64,000 nucleotides of DNA from G965215145 sp965215145. GTDB lineage: Bacteria > Bacteroidota > Rhodothermia > Rhodothermales > JANQRZ01. Under the pieces are notes generated by a model that was not told the origin of the DNA, did no database searches, and saw nothing but the letters and a program-made list of their open reading frames with translations. Where the stretch lies: the NCBI GenBank assembly GCA_965215145.1, contig OZ244038.1:1736001-1800000 (forward strand). The letters run 5' to 3'. The position numbers and the translations under genes are program-made. Position 1 is the first letter of the stretch. Every line of letters begins with the position of its first letter. This document shows positions 18,524 through 26,846 of the stretch, piece after piece.

Positions 18524-21251
18524 CCCCCGGCCCACCGCCCCCGCGCTCCGCGCCGGGCTCCTCGTGCTGCTCGCGCTGCTGGCCGTGCCGGTGCAGGCGC
18601 AGGAGGCGCGCTACACCCTCGCGCTCCGCGGCGTGCCGTTGGAGGAGGCGCTCGAGGAGCTCGTCGCGCTGACCCGGATCAGCCTCGTCTACGGCGACGA
18701 GGTGGGGGAGGAGCGGGTGTTCTGCCGCCGCGCCGACGCCACCCCCGAGGCGCTCCTGCGGTGCATCGTCGGGAGCGCGGGGCTCGACTACTACCGGCTC
18801 TCGTCGGGGACCTACGTGGTGATCGAGCGCGCGGAGCAGGCCCCGCGCTACGGCAGCCTCGCCGGCGTCGTGGTGGACGCGGAGACGGGCGAGCCGCTCC
18901 CCGGCGCGAGCGTGCTCCTCGCCGACGCCGCCGTCGGGACGGCCGCGAATGCCGCCGGGCAGTTCGCCTTCTCGACCCTCGAGCCCGGCCCGTACCGCGT
19001 CACCGCGTCGTTCGTCGGCTACGAGCCCGTGGCCGACTCGGTGTGGGTCCCGCCCGACGGCTCCGCCCGGCGCCGGCTCTCGCTCCGCCCGGCGCCCTTC
19101 GCGGCGGACCCCGTCGTGGTGGACGGCCTGCAGCCGCGCGCGCCGGGCCTCCCCGGACAGAACGACCTCGGCGGAGTTGATTTGCAGACGGCCGAGTTGG
19201 GCAGGGCCGGCCCCGTGCGTGCGGCGCGGACGCTCCTCGGCGTCGCCGACCGCGGCGCGGCGCTCAGCATCCAGGGCGGGGAGAGCGGCGAGCACGTCAC
19301 CACCCTCGACGGCGCGCTCGTCTTCGCCCCCGTCGCGCTGGAGCGGGTGCTCGGCGCCTTCAGCCCGCTCGCCGTCGAGCGGCTGACGGTGCGGAAGGCG
19401 GGCTTCGGGGCGGCCCACGGCAGCTACATCGCCGGGGCCGTGGAGGTCGAGCAGGCCCTCCCCGAGCGGGGACGGACCGTGACGGCTTCGCTCGACCCGT
19501 ACAGCGCGAACGGGTACCTGGGCTGGGGCGGCGGCTCCGCGGCGGCGATGGTGGCGGCGCGGACGAGCCTCTGGGACCTCTACCGCCCCGGCCCGCTCGA
19601 CGACGCGATCCGCCGCTGGAACGAGGTGGACCCGCTCCTCGCCGCAACGCTGACCGCCGAGGGCACCCCGGCTGCCGACGGCACCCCGGCCGCCCCGCTC
19701 GACTTTCAGCCGCACCGGCAGGGCTCGGACGTGTCCTTCTCCGACCTCCACGCGGCGGCGCGCGTCGCGCTCGGGCCGTTCCGCACCCTCCGCGCCTCGG
19801 CCTACCGCGGGGCGAGCGCCGTCGGGACCGAGCTGGCCGCGGCGGGGTTTGGGGACGACGGCGCGCTGGAGCGGCTCACGATCAGCCGCGACCGCTACCA
19901 CTGGACGAACCTCACGGGCCGCGCGCGCTACGAGGCCCTCCTCGGCGCTCGGGCGTCCGGGCACGCCGGCGTCCGCGCGAGCCACCACACCCTGGAGCAC
20001 CGCTACCAGACCCTCGCCGCCGCAGAGCCGGCCGGGCGGGGCCTCGACGACCTCGAAGCCGACCTGCGCGAGGCCCTCGACGCCGCTCCCCTCCCCGACG
20101 ACGGCAACCGCGTCACGGAGTGGGTGGCCGAGGCCGGGCTGGACTACAGCCTCTCGTCGGCCCACCTCGTCGAGGTCGGCGTGGAGGGGGCCGTGGTGGA
20201 CTACGCCTTCCACCTCGACAACCCGTACCTCCGCTCCATCGGCAGCGCGAGCACGATGGGCCGCGCGGCCGGGTTCGTGGCGAGCCGGGCGCAGGTCTCC
20301 CGGCGGACGACGCTGGAGGGCGGGCTGCGGCTGACGTGGGTGCCGGACCGCGCCGCCGTCTACGCCGAGCCCCGCCTCGCCGTCCGCTACGACGCCCCGC
20401 GCGGACCCGCCGGGCCGTACAGCCTCCGCCTCGCGGCGGGGCTCTACCGCCAGTTCGTGAGCCGCTTCGACGTCACCAACGCCGGCCCGAGCGCCGTCGT
20501 GCCGAGCGTGCGGTTCTGGCTGCCGGTGGACGCGAGCCTCGCCCCGCCGCGCGCGCTCCACCTCGCCGCCGAGGGGCTGACGACGCCCGCGCCGGGATGG
20601 GCCGTCCGGGGTGAGGCCTACTACAAGCACCTCCCGCACCTCCTCGCCCTCGACTACGCCGTCCTCCTCGACCACACCGCGCCCGAGGTGGCGGACGCGG
20701 AGCAGGCGGCGTTCGTCGGCGCGGCGCGGGGGTTCGCCTACGGCGGCGGCGTGCGGGTCGAGCGAGAGGGGGCCCGCCTCCGTGCTCGGCTTGGCTACGA
20801 CCTCTCCGTCTCGCGCCGCACCTTCCCGTCGCGCTTCGACGGGCGCACCCAGCCGGCGCCGTGGAACCAGCCCCACCGCCTCCAGCTCAGCGCGGGCCTC
20901 GACCTCGGGGCGGGGTTCGGCGGGCGGCTACGCGGGCGCGGCGTGTGGGGGCGGACGTGGAGCTTCCGGCAGGCCTACTACGACTTCCTTGCCGTCCACG
21001 GCGAAGACGCGCCCGCGGTCGGGGCGCCCGAGGACGACCGCCTCCCGGCGCTCTACGAGCTCGACCTCGGCGTCGGCTACCAGCGCCACGTCGCCGGCGC
21101 CGAGGTCGCCCTCTCGCTCGACGTGCTCAACGTGCTCGACCGGCGGGACGTGCTCGACTACGGCCTGCGGCGGGTGGGGGAGGGGCACGTCCTCGTGCCG
21201 CGCGAGGGGCTCGGGCTACGTCCCGTGATCACGCTGCGGGTAGGGCGCTGA
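18441..21251 (+). CDS. TonB-dependent outer-membrane receptor with STN signalling domain
   Basis: About 936 residues. The order is a hydrophobic signal segment ending VPVQAQ, an STN domain (about 55-130, RGVPLEEALEELVALT), a carboxypeptidase-regulatory-like domain (GVVVDAETGEPLPGASVLL), a plug (SIQGGESGEHVTTLDGALV) and a large beta-barrel. The STN domain would contact FecR in the periplasm. The start is uncertain: ATG 18441 overlaps fecR by 83 bases and gives a long positive n-region. The only later in-frame starts (GTG 18564 and beyond) cut into the signal segment. Ligand unknown. No SusD partner follows. Confidence 0.82.
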   Translation: MPRRSSATSRRPGASGTAAPAAASRSTDPRPTAPALRAGLLVLLALLAVPVQAQEARYTLALRGVPLEEALEELVALTRISLVYGDEVGEERVFCRRADATPEALLRCIVGSAGLDYYRLSSGTYVVIERAEQAPRYGSLAGVVVDAETGEPLPGASVLLADAAVGTAANAAGQFAFSTLEPGPYRVTASFVGYEPVADSVWVPPDGSARRRLSLRPAPFAADPVVVDGLQPRAPGLPGQNDLGGVDLQTAELGRAGPVRAARTLLGVADRGAALSIQGGESGEHVTTLDGALVFAPVALERVLGAFSPLAVERLTVRKAGFGAAHGSYIAGAVEVEQALPERGRTVTASLDPYSANGYLGWGGGSAAAMVAARTSLWDLYRPGPLDDAIRRWNEVDPLLAATLTAEGTPAADGTPAAPLDFQPHRQGSDVSFSDLHAAARVALGPFRTLRASAYRGASAVGTELAAAGFGDDGALERLTISRDRYHWTNLTGRARYEALLGARASGHAGVRASHHTLEHRYQTLAAAEPAGRGLDDLEADLREALDAAPLPDDGNRVTEWVAEAGLDYSLSSAHLVEVGVEGAVVDYAFHLDNPYLRSIGSASTMGRAAGFVASRAQVSRRTTLEGGLRLTWVPDRAAVYAEPRLAVRYDAPRGPAGPYSLRLAAGLYRQFVSRFDVTNAGPSAVVPSVRFWLPVDASLAPPRALHLAAEGLTTPAPGWAVRGEAYYKHLPHLLALDYAVLLDHTAPEVADAEQAAFVGAARGFAYGGGVRVEREGARLRARLGYDLSVSRRTFPSRFDGRTQPAPWNQPHRLQLSAGLDLGAGFGGRLRGRGVWGRTWSFRQAYYDFLAVHGEDAPAVGAPEDDRLPALYELDLGVGYQRHVAGAEVALSLDVLNVLDRRDVLDYGLRRVGEGHVLVPREGLGLRPVITLRVGR

Positions 21252-21269
21252 TTTTTTACGTCGCGGGTA

Positions 21270-21376
21270 GGTGTAGCCGCCCGGTGGCGGGTAGCGAGGG
21301 GGACCAACCCCCACGCCGACCGCTGCGTCGCAGCCCGAAGGCGCGGGGTCCCTCTCACCTCTCCCCCAGAGGCACC
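21270..21376 (+). promoter_or_regulatory. Structured leader upstream of the DUF4397 gene
   Basis: Three small hairpins follow one another in the 125-base gap: CCGCC/GGCGG (21277-21281 with 21286-21290), GGGGG/CCCCC with loop ACCAA (21298-21302 with 21308-21312), and GCTGCG/CGCAGC (21322-21327 with 21329-21334). A TTTTTT run lies just after the preceding gene (21252-21257). I do not recognise a known riboswitch class. Confidence 0.4.
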
Positions 21377-23170
21377 ATGTACCGTCGCTACTCTCCGCTC
21401 GTCCTCACGCTCCTCTTCACCCTCACCCTTCTCGCCGTCCCCGCGTGGGCGCAGACGGCGCCCGCGGGTGCCATCACGGCGCCCGTGCAGGTCATCCACA
21501 ACGCGGCGGACCCCGCTGCCGCCGTCGTCGACATCTACCTCGAGGAGGCGAGCACGACCCTCCCCCTCATAAATGACCTCGCCTTCAGGAGCGCGACGCC
21601 GTTCCTAAACCTCGCCTCCGACACCCCCCTCACGATCGTCGTCGCCCCCGGCGACTCCGACAGCGTCGCCGACAGCCTCGCCGCGTTCCCCGTTATGCTG
21701 GACGGGACGAAGACGTACCAGCTCATCGCCAACGGCGTGTTGGAGCCCGACGACTTCGAGGACAACCCCGACGGCCGCTCGATCGCCTTCACCCTCCTCG
21801 TCAACGACGCGGCGCAGCAGGAATCCACCGTCCCGGAGGAGGTCCAGTTCAACGTCGTCCACGGCTCGACGGACGCGCCGACGATCGACGTGGTGGCGCG
21901 CGGGGTCGGCACGCTCGTCGACGACGCCGCCTACACTGACATCACCGGCTATATCGGCGTCGCCCCGGACGTGTACACGCTCGACGTCACAACGGCCGAC
22001 CAGAGCGCGATCGTCGCCTCCTTCGAGGCCGACCTCAGCGAGGCCGGCGGCGGCGCGCTGACCGTGCTCGCCTCGGGGTTCCTCACGCCGGACAACGACC
22101 AGAACGGGTCGGCCTTCGGGCTCCTCGTCGTCTTCGCCGACGGCTCCTCGGCGCTCCTCCCGGCCGTCTCGTTCGCGCGGGCGCAGATCATCCACAACGC
22201 CGCCGACCCCGCCGCCGCCGTGGTGGACATCTACATCGAGGAGATCAGCGCCGACGAGCCCGCCGTCGCCGACCTCCCGTTCCGGAACGCGACCGCGTTC
22301 ATCGACCTCCCCGCCGGGGAGCCCCTCACGATCGCCGTGGCGCCGGGCGACTCCGACGGCATCGCCGACAGCCTGGCGTCGTTCCCGACGACCCTCGTCA
22401 ACGGTGGGACGTACTCCATCATCGCCAACGGCGTGCTCGACCCCGCCGAGTTCGAGGACAACCCCAGCGGGCGGCCCATCGCCTTCACGCTCTTCATCGA
22501 CGACGACGCGCAGGAGGCGTCCACGGACCCGGAGGAGGTGCAGTTCAGCGTCGTCCACGGCGCAACCGACGCCCCCACCATCGACGTCGTGGCGCGCGAC
22601 GTGACGACCCTCGTGGACGACGCGACCTACAGCGACATCACGCCCTACATCGGCGTGGCGCCGGCGGTCTACATCCTCGACGTCACGACGGCCGACCAGA
22701 GCGCCGTGGTGGCGTCCTTCGAGGCCGACCTCAGCGAGGCCGGCGGCGACGCGCTGAAGATCCTCGCCTCGGGGTTCCTCACGCCGGATAACGACCAGAA
22801 CGGGCCGGCCTTCGGGCTCCTCGCCGTCTTCGCCGACGGCTCGGCCAGTCTGCTCCCGACGGCGCCCGTCTCGAACGAGGGGGGCGCATCGGCGACCGCG
22901 TTCGCGCTGCGGGGGCCCTTCCCGAACCCCTCCGCCGGGGCGACCGCCATCACCTTCGACCTCGGCGCCGACGCCGCCGTCGGGCTGGAGGTCTTCGACG
23001 TGCTCGGCCGCCGCGTGGCCGAGGTGGCGCCGGCGCCCGTCGCGGCCGGCGCGGAGCGGACGGTGGCGCTGCAGGCGTCGCTGCCCTCGGGCACCTACGT
23101 CTACCGGCTCACCGCCGAGGCCGCAGGCGAGACGCTGACGGCGACGGGCCGGCTGACCGTCGTGCGCTAG
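21377..23170 (+). CDS. Secreted protein with two DUF4397 domains and T9SS sorting domain
   Basis: 597 residues. A signal peptide (1-24, ending PAWAQ) precedes two closely similar DUF4397 units (about 35-265 and 272-505). Each begins QVIHNAADPAAAVVDIY or QIIHNAADPAAAVVDIY and contains VVHGSTDAPTIDVVAR or a near copy, which points to internal duplication. The last ~85 residues are a T9SS type A sorting domain (FPNPSAGATAITFDL, VFDVLGRRVAEV) ending LTVVR. DUF4397 is a surface-associated domain of unknown function. It follows the TonB receptor on the same strand and may be part of its regulon, but that is inference. Confidence 0.87.
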   Translation: MYRRYSPLVLTLLFTLTLLAVPAWAQTAPAGAITAPVQVIHNAADPAAAVVDIYLEEASTTLPLINDLAFRSATPFLNLASDTPLTIVVAPGDSDSVADSLAAFPVMLDGTKTYQLIANGVLEPDDFEDNPDGRSIAFTLLVNDAAQQESTVPEEVQFNVVHGSTDAPTIDVVARGVGTLVDDAAYTDITGYIGVAPDVYTLDVTTADQSAIVASFEADLSEAGGGALTVLASGFLTPDNDQNGSAFGLLVVFADGSSALLPAVSFARAQIIHNAADPAAAVVDIYIEEISADEPAVADLPFRNATAFIDLPAGEPLTIAVAPGDSDGIADSLASFPTTLVNGGTYSIIANGVLDPAEFEDNPSGRPIAFTLFIDDDAQEASTDPEEVQFSVVHGATDAPTIDVVARDVTTLVDDATYSDITPYIGVAPAVYILDVTTADQSAVVASFEADLSEAGGDALKILASGFLTPDNDQNGPAFGLLAVFADGSASLLPTAPVSNEGGASATAFALRGPFPNPSAGATAITFDLGADAAVGLEVFDVLGRRVAEVAPAPVAAGAERTVALQASLPSGTYVYRLTAEAAGETLTATGRLTVVR

Positions 23171-23189
23171 GGACCTAGCCCCTCTGTGT

Positions 23190-23223
23190 GCGGCGCGAGC
23201 AGGAGCCCACCTGCTCGCGCCGC
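23190..23223 (+). terminator. Strong hairpin after the DUF4397 gene
   Basis: GCGGCGCGAGCAGG (23190-23203) and its exact complement (23210-23223) form a 14-bp perfect stem with a 6-base loop, 20 bases after the stop codon. There is no T-tract. The position fits transcript end or 3' protection. Confidence 0.7.
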
Positions 23224-23395
23224 GTGCGCAAACAGGTGAACACCAGCCCGAGCGGCCCGTTGAGCGGCGGAATCCCCCTCAGGGACAGACCATGAACGGA
23301 CAGGCAAGACGGGCATCCTGCGGACCTGAGCTCCGATCCGCGTGCACGCCAGGGCGTCTGTTGCCTCACTTCCTCTCACACAACCCTCCCATACC

Positions 23396-23749
23396 ATGCT
23401 ACCCTCCGATGGGACGACGATGGCGATGTCGGAGCCCAACACGACCTCGGGCGAGGACGGTGCCGTACCGACCGCACCGCTGGCGCTGCGCGGGGCCTTC
23501 CCGAACCCGATGGCTTCGCGGGCCACCGTCGCCTTCGACCTCGGCGCGGATGCCCAGGTCGGCCTCGAGGTGTTCGACGTGCTCGGCCGCCGCGTGGCCG
23601 AGGTGGCGCCGGCGCCCGTCGCGGCCGGCGCGGAGCGGACGGTGGCGCTGCAGGCCTCGCTGCCCTCTGGCACCTACGTCTACCGGCTCACGGCCGAGAC
23701 CGCCGGCGAGACGCTGAGCGCGACGGGCCGACTGACGGTCGTGCGCTAA
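23396..23749 (+). CDS. Orphan T9SS sorting-domain fragment (probable gene remnant)
   Basis: 117 residues from the ATG at 23396 (a GTG at 23342 is in frame). After about 30 unremarkable residues it is entirely a T9SS sorting domain, nearly identical to the end of the DUF4397 protein just upstream. An 83-base block is identical (22994-23076 and 23573-23655). There is no signal peptide and no cargo domain, so it could not be exported as it stands. It is either the tail of a deleted paralogue or a duplication used for gene conversion. The reading frame is intact and ends LTVVR. Confidence 0.6.
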   Translation: MLPSDGTTMAMSEPNTTSGEDGAVPTAPLALRGAFPNPMASRATVAFDLGADAQVGLEVFDVLGRRVAEVAPAPVAAGAERTVALQASLPSGTYVYRLTAETAGETLSATGRLTVVR

Positions 23750-23777
23750 GCGCCACGGAGCAAGCGCTGTTCGGAAC

Positions 23778-23814
23778 ACGGCGGGTGTGGCGGGTTCTCC
23801 GCTGCACCCGCCGT
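23778..23814. terminator. Bidirectional hairpin between convergent genes
   Basis: ACGGCGGGTG (23778-23787) and CACCCGCCGT (23805-23814) form a perfect 10-bp stem in the 70-base gap between the orphan sorting-domain gene and the YbdK-type ligase. On the plus strand it is followed by CGGTTT. Confidence 0.75.
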
Positions 23815-23819
23815 CGGTT

Positions 23820-24992
23820 TCACGCCTCCACGTCTTGCCCCAGCACGTCGGCGCGAAGCTCGCGGGCGAGGGCGTGGACGACGGCCTCGAGCTCGCCGGT
23901 CTCCGCGTGGATCCGCCGCTGCCGCTCGTAGGACGCGCCCTTATCCAGAATCTTGTTCACGTCTGCGAGCTCGTCGGCGCAACCGAGGCGCTCGGCGGCG
24001 GGGCGGAGCTTGTCGAGGAGGCCGCGGATCTCGTCGCGGAGTGGGCCGTGGCCGCCGGTGTTGTCCGTGATGATGTCGGCGTCGAGGCCGTGGCGGACGG
24101 CGCGCCACTTGTTCTCCCGGACGATCCACGCGCGCAACAGGTTGACGTAGGAGCCGTCGTCGTAGTGGTCGCCGAGGGTGACGACGAGGCTCTGCACGAA
24201 GGCCACGAGCGCCGAGACCTCGGAGAGCGTGCTCGGCACGTCGCAGACGCGGATCTCGATGGTGCCGAAGTCCGGGTGCGGCCGGATGTCCCACCAGATC
24301 TCGCGGATGGTCTCGATCGCGCGGGCGCGGATGAGCGTGTTCATGAACGCCTGGAACTCGCCGTAGTTGTCGAGCCGGAACGGGAGCCCCGCCGTCGGCA
24401 TCCCCTCGAAGATCTTCGCGCGCGTGCTCGCCAGGCCCGTGTCCTCGAAGTCCGTGAACGGGCTCGACGCCGAGAGCGCGAGCATGTGGGGGATGTACGT
24501 CGTCAGCGCGTTCGAGAGGGCGATCACCTTCTCCCCGCTCTCGACGCCGACGTGGACGTGGAGCCCGTAGATCATCAGCCGCCGCGCCGGCCACTGGATC
24601 CGCTCGACGAGGCGGTTGTAGCGCTCGTTGGGGAAGACGTCCTGGTCGCGCCACTGCGCGAAGGGGTGCGTCCCCGCCTGCGCGAACGTCACGCCGACCT
24701 CGTCGCCGACGGCGTAGAGCGTCTGGAGCGTCTCGCGGAGGTCGGCCTCGGCGCCGGCCACGTCGTCGCAGATGCCGGTGATGACCTCGACGGTGGACTG
24801 CGTCAGCTCCTGCTTGATCTTCGGGTGGTCCTCGGCCCCGTCGCGGACGCGCTCGAGGATGGCGAGCGAGCCGGAGGTCAGGTTCGCCGTCTCGGGGTCG
24901 ACGATCTGGATCTCGAGCTCGACGCCGAGCGTGGGGCGGGGCGAGCCGCGGAAGGCGATGCGGGTCCGGGAGTCGGGGGCGGCGAGGGGCAT
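23820..24992 (-). CDS. YbdK-type carboxylate-amine ligase (glutamate-cysteine ligase family 2)
   Basis: 390 residues, cytosolic. Family features are GVELEIQIVDPET at the start, the long KIKQELTQSTVEVITG block, LHVHVGVESGEK, ASSPFTDFEDTGLASTRA and IEIRVCDVP. These enzymes join a carboxylate to an amine using ATP. YbdK itself has weak glutamate-cysteine ligase activity, and the physiological product in this organism is unknown. The ATG at 24992 (MPLAAPDSR) is preferred over an upstream Arg-rich extension. It ends against a strong hairpin shared with the convergent gene. Confidence 0.87.
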   Translation of the reverse strand: MPLAAPDSRTRIAFRGSPRPTLGVELEIQIVDPETANLTSGSLAILERVRDGAEDHPKIKQELTQSTVEVITGICDDVAGAEADLRETLQTLYAVGDEVGVTFAQAGTHPFAQWRDQDVFPNERYNRLVERIQWPARRLMIYGLHVHVGVESGEKVIALSNALTTYIPHMLALSASSPFTDFEDTGLASTRAKIFEGMPTAGLPFRLDNYGEFQAFMNTLIRARAIETIREIWWDIRPHPDFGTIEIRVCDVPSTLSEVSALVAFVQSLVVTLGDHYDDGSYVNLLRAWIVRENKWRAVRHGLDADIITDNTGGHGPLRDEIRGLLDKLRPAAERLGCADELADVNKILDKGASYERQRRIHAETGELEAVVHALARELRADVLGQDVEA

Positions 24993-25089
24993 CGGGGCGG
25001 GGCGGAGGGGGGAGGGGGAGACGCCCCTAAAGAACGCCCGCCGCGCCGAACCGCGCAAGCCGCCCGCCCCGTCCGACCCGGCGGCACGG

Positions 25090-25117
25090 GGCTCAGCGCA
25101 CCCGGCTCAGCGCACCC
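25090..25117. repeat. 14-bp tandem duplication across a stop codon
   Basis: GGCTCAGCGCACCC occurs twice in direct succession (25090-25103 and 25104-25117). The second copy contains the stop codon of the SGNH-hydrolase gene on the minus strand, so its final R-V-R-stop is repeated just beyond the gene. Confidence 0.9.
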
Positions 25118-26696
25118 GCGTGATGCGCCGCGTCGCAGCGGCCCCCGCAGCCTCGAGCCGGACGAGGTAGACCCCGCTCGGCAGCGCGTCCCCGTCGAAC
25201 GGGACGGCGTGCGAGCCGGCCTCGAAGGCGGCCCCGTCGAGCGGCGTCGCCACGCGGCGGCCCGTCACGTCGTAGACTGAGAGGCGGACGGGGCCGGGCG
25301 CGGGGAGGTCGAACCGGAGGACGGTGGCGCCGGCGAAGGGGTTCGGCGCGGCGGGGTGGAGCGCGAGCCGCTCCGGCAGGGCCTCGCCCGCGCGGGCCGC
25401 CGGGGCCGCGCCCGCCGACGGCCGCCCCGTCGCCTCGACCTCGTAGTACCCCGTCTGCCCGCCCATCGGCGGGTCCACGAACGCGAACCGGAGCCGCTTC
25501 ACCCGGCTCGCCAGCACGCCGGCCTCCGCCCGCAGGATCATCCCCGAAGCCAACTGCTCACTGTTCACCGGGATGTGGTGGAAGTCGCCGATGGGGACGA
25601 ACGCGTCGGGCGCGTCCACAGTCGCGTAGGACAGCTCGTAGGCCTGGTGGAAGATGCCGAACGGCCCGCCCGAGCCCGAGCGGATCGAGGTCACGTCGTA
25701 GCCGGCTGCGTTGGCGTCGGTGTCGAGGGTGAACGTGCTCGTCCACGTGTCGTCGGAGTCGAACGTGCCGCCCTCGGCGAGGCCGTCGTTGAGGGCCGAG
25801 AGCGGGTTGAGGCCGCCGTAGCCCTGGTGCGTCACGCCCGCGAGCGTGGGGCCGCCGGCGTGGAGGAGGTCGGTCGTGGAGGGCGGCCACGGGCGGGTCG
25901 AGGCCGTGCTGTAGTAGCCCGCCTGGCGGACGCCGTCGTCGCGGCCGGGGTCGAGGTTCTTCAGCGGACTGATGGACTGGACGGCCGCGAACCAGATGTC
26001 CGCCATCGTCTGGTAGCCCTGCGCGTTCGGGTGCGCCCCCGAGAAGTCCCCCGGCTGGAAGGGGAGCAGCGGGTCGTACATGTTCACGACGCCGACCCGC
26101 CGGCCGAGCGCGCGCTGCCGCGCCGCCATCGCCGGGATCTGCGCGTTGAACGCCTCGATCCGCGCGTTGGCCCCGTCGAACGAGGTCGGGGCGATCTCGG
26201 CCACAACGACGTAGACCTGCGGCGAGTGCGTCACGATCCGCTCGACGAGGGCCTCCAGCCGCCCGATGGCGCTGGGGATGCCGAGCGCGGCGTTGCCGTC
26301 CACGTAGTAGTCCTGGAGCATGTCGTTCGTGCCGGCGTGGAGCAGGACGACGGCGGGGTCCCAGTGGTTGAGCCGCTCCTCGATGGGCACGTCCGGCGCG
26401 CCGAAGATCCCCTCGCCGTCCGCGATCTGCCCGATGCGGAAGCCGCCGTAGCCGTCGTGCCCGTGGTCGATCAGGCTCGGGGGGTCGAGGAAGACGCCGC
26501 TGTTGGCGCCGACGAAGTTGGGCCGGCCGAGCTCGTCGGTGATCCGCTCGTAGAGCGGGGCGCGGTAGCCGCCCGGCGCCCCGGCCCCCTGCGTGATCGA
26601 GTCGCCGAGGGGCATGATGCGGAGGGGGTCCTGCTGCGCGGCGGCGTCACCCGCGGCGAGGGCGAGCAGGAGGAGGGGGGTGAGGAGGAGGCGCAT
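25107..26696 (-). CDS. Secreted SGNH/GDSL hydrolase with T9SS sorting domain
   Basis: 529 residues. The signal peptide (1-20, ending DAAAQ) is followed by an SGNH esterase domain (about 25-260): PLGDSITQGAG with nucleophile Ser33, LLHAGTNDML with the oxyanion Asn, and GAHPNAQGY with the catalytic His. A discoidin-like beta domain (about 330-430) and a T9SS sorting domain (NPFAGATVLRFDL, VYDVTGRRVATPL) complete it, ending ITRVR. It probably removes acyl groups from extracellular polysaccharide. The ATG at 26696 fits the signal peptide. It is divergent from the next gene across a 150-base, relatively AT-rich region. Confidence 0.85.
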   Translation of the reverse strand: MRLLLTPLLLLALAAGDAAAQQDPLRIMPLGDSITQGAGAPGGYRAPLYERITDELGRPNFVGANSGVFLDPPSLIDHGHDGYGGFRIGQIADGEGIFGAPDVPIEERLNHWDPAVVLLHAGTNDMLQDYYVDGNAALGIPSAIGRLEALVERIVTHSPQVYVVVAEIAPTSFDGANARIEAFNAQIPAMAARQRALGRRVGVVNMYDPLLPFQPGDFSGAHPNAQGYQTMADIWFAAVQSISPLKNLDPGRDDGVRQAGYYSTASTRPWPPSTTDLLHAGGPTLAGVTHQGYGGLNPLSALNDGLAEGGTFDSDDTWTSTFTLDTDANAAGYDVTSIRSGSGGPFGIFHQAYELSYATVDAPDAFVPIGDFHHIPVNSEQLASGMILRAEAGVLASRVKRLRFAFVDPPMGGQTGYYEVEATGRPSAGAAPAARAGEALPERLALHPAAPNPFAGATVLRFDLPAPGPVRLSVYDVTGRRVATPLDGAAFEAGSHAVPFDGDALPSGVYLVRLEAAGAAATRRITRVR

Positions 26697-26846
26697 AGGA
26701 GGGGGGTGGGGGTTTGCTCTATGTCTGGAAAATGTACAACGAGATTGCAGAGGGTAAGAGGTCGACCGTATGTTCGCCGCATTAGGGAGCGACAACGTAT
26801 TACTAGGTTACACTTAGCGGGCCCACCGCCCCCCACCCCCAAAGCC
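26697..26846. promoter_or_regulatory. Divergent promoter region
   Basis: A 150-base gap between two outward-facing secreted-protein genes. Its middle (about 26712-26815) is clearly richer in A and T than the surrounding DNA. Promoters for both genes should lie here. I do not claim specific -35 or -10 boxes. Confidence 0.45.
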
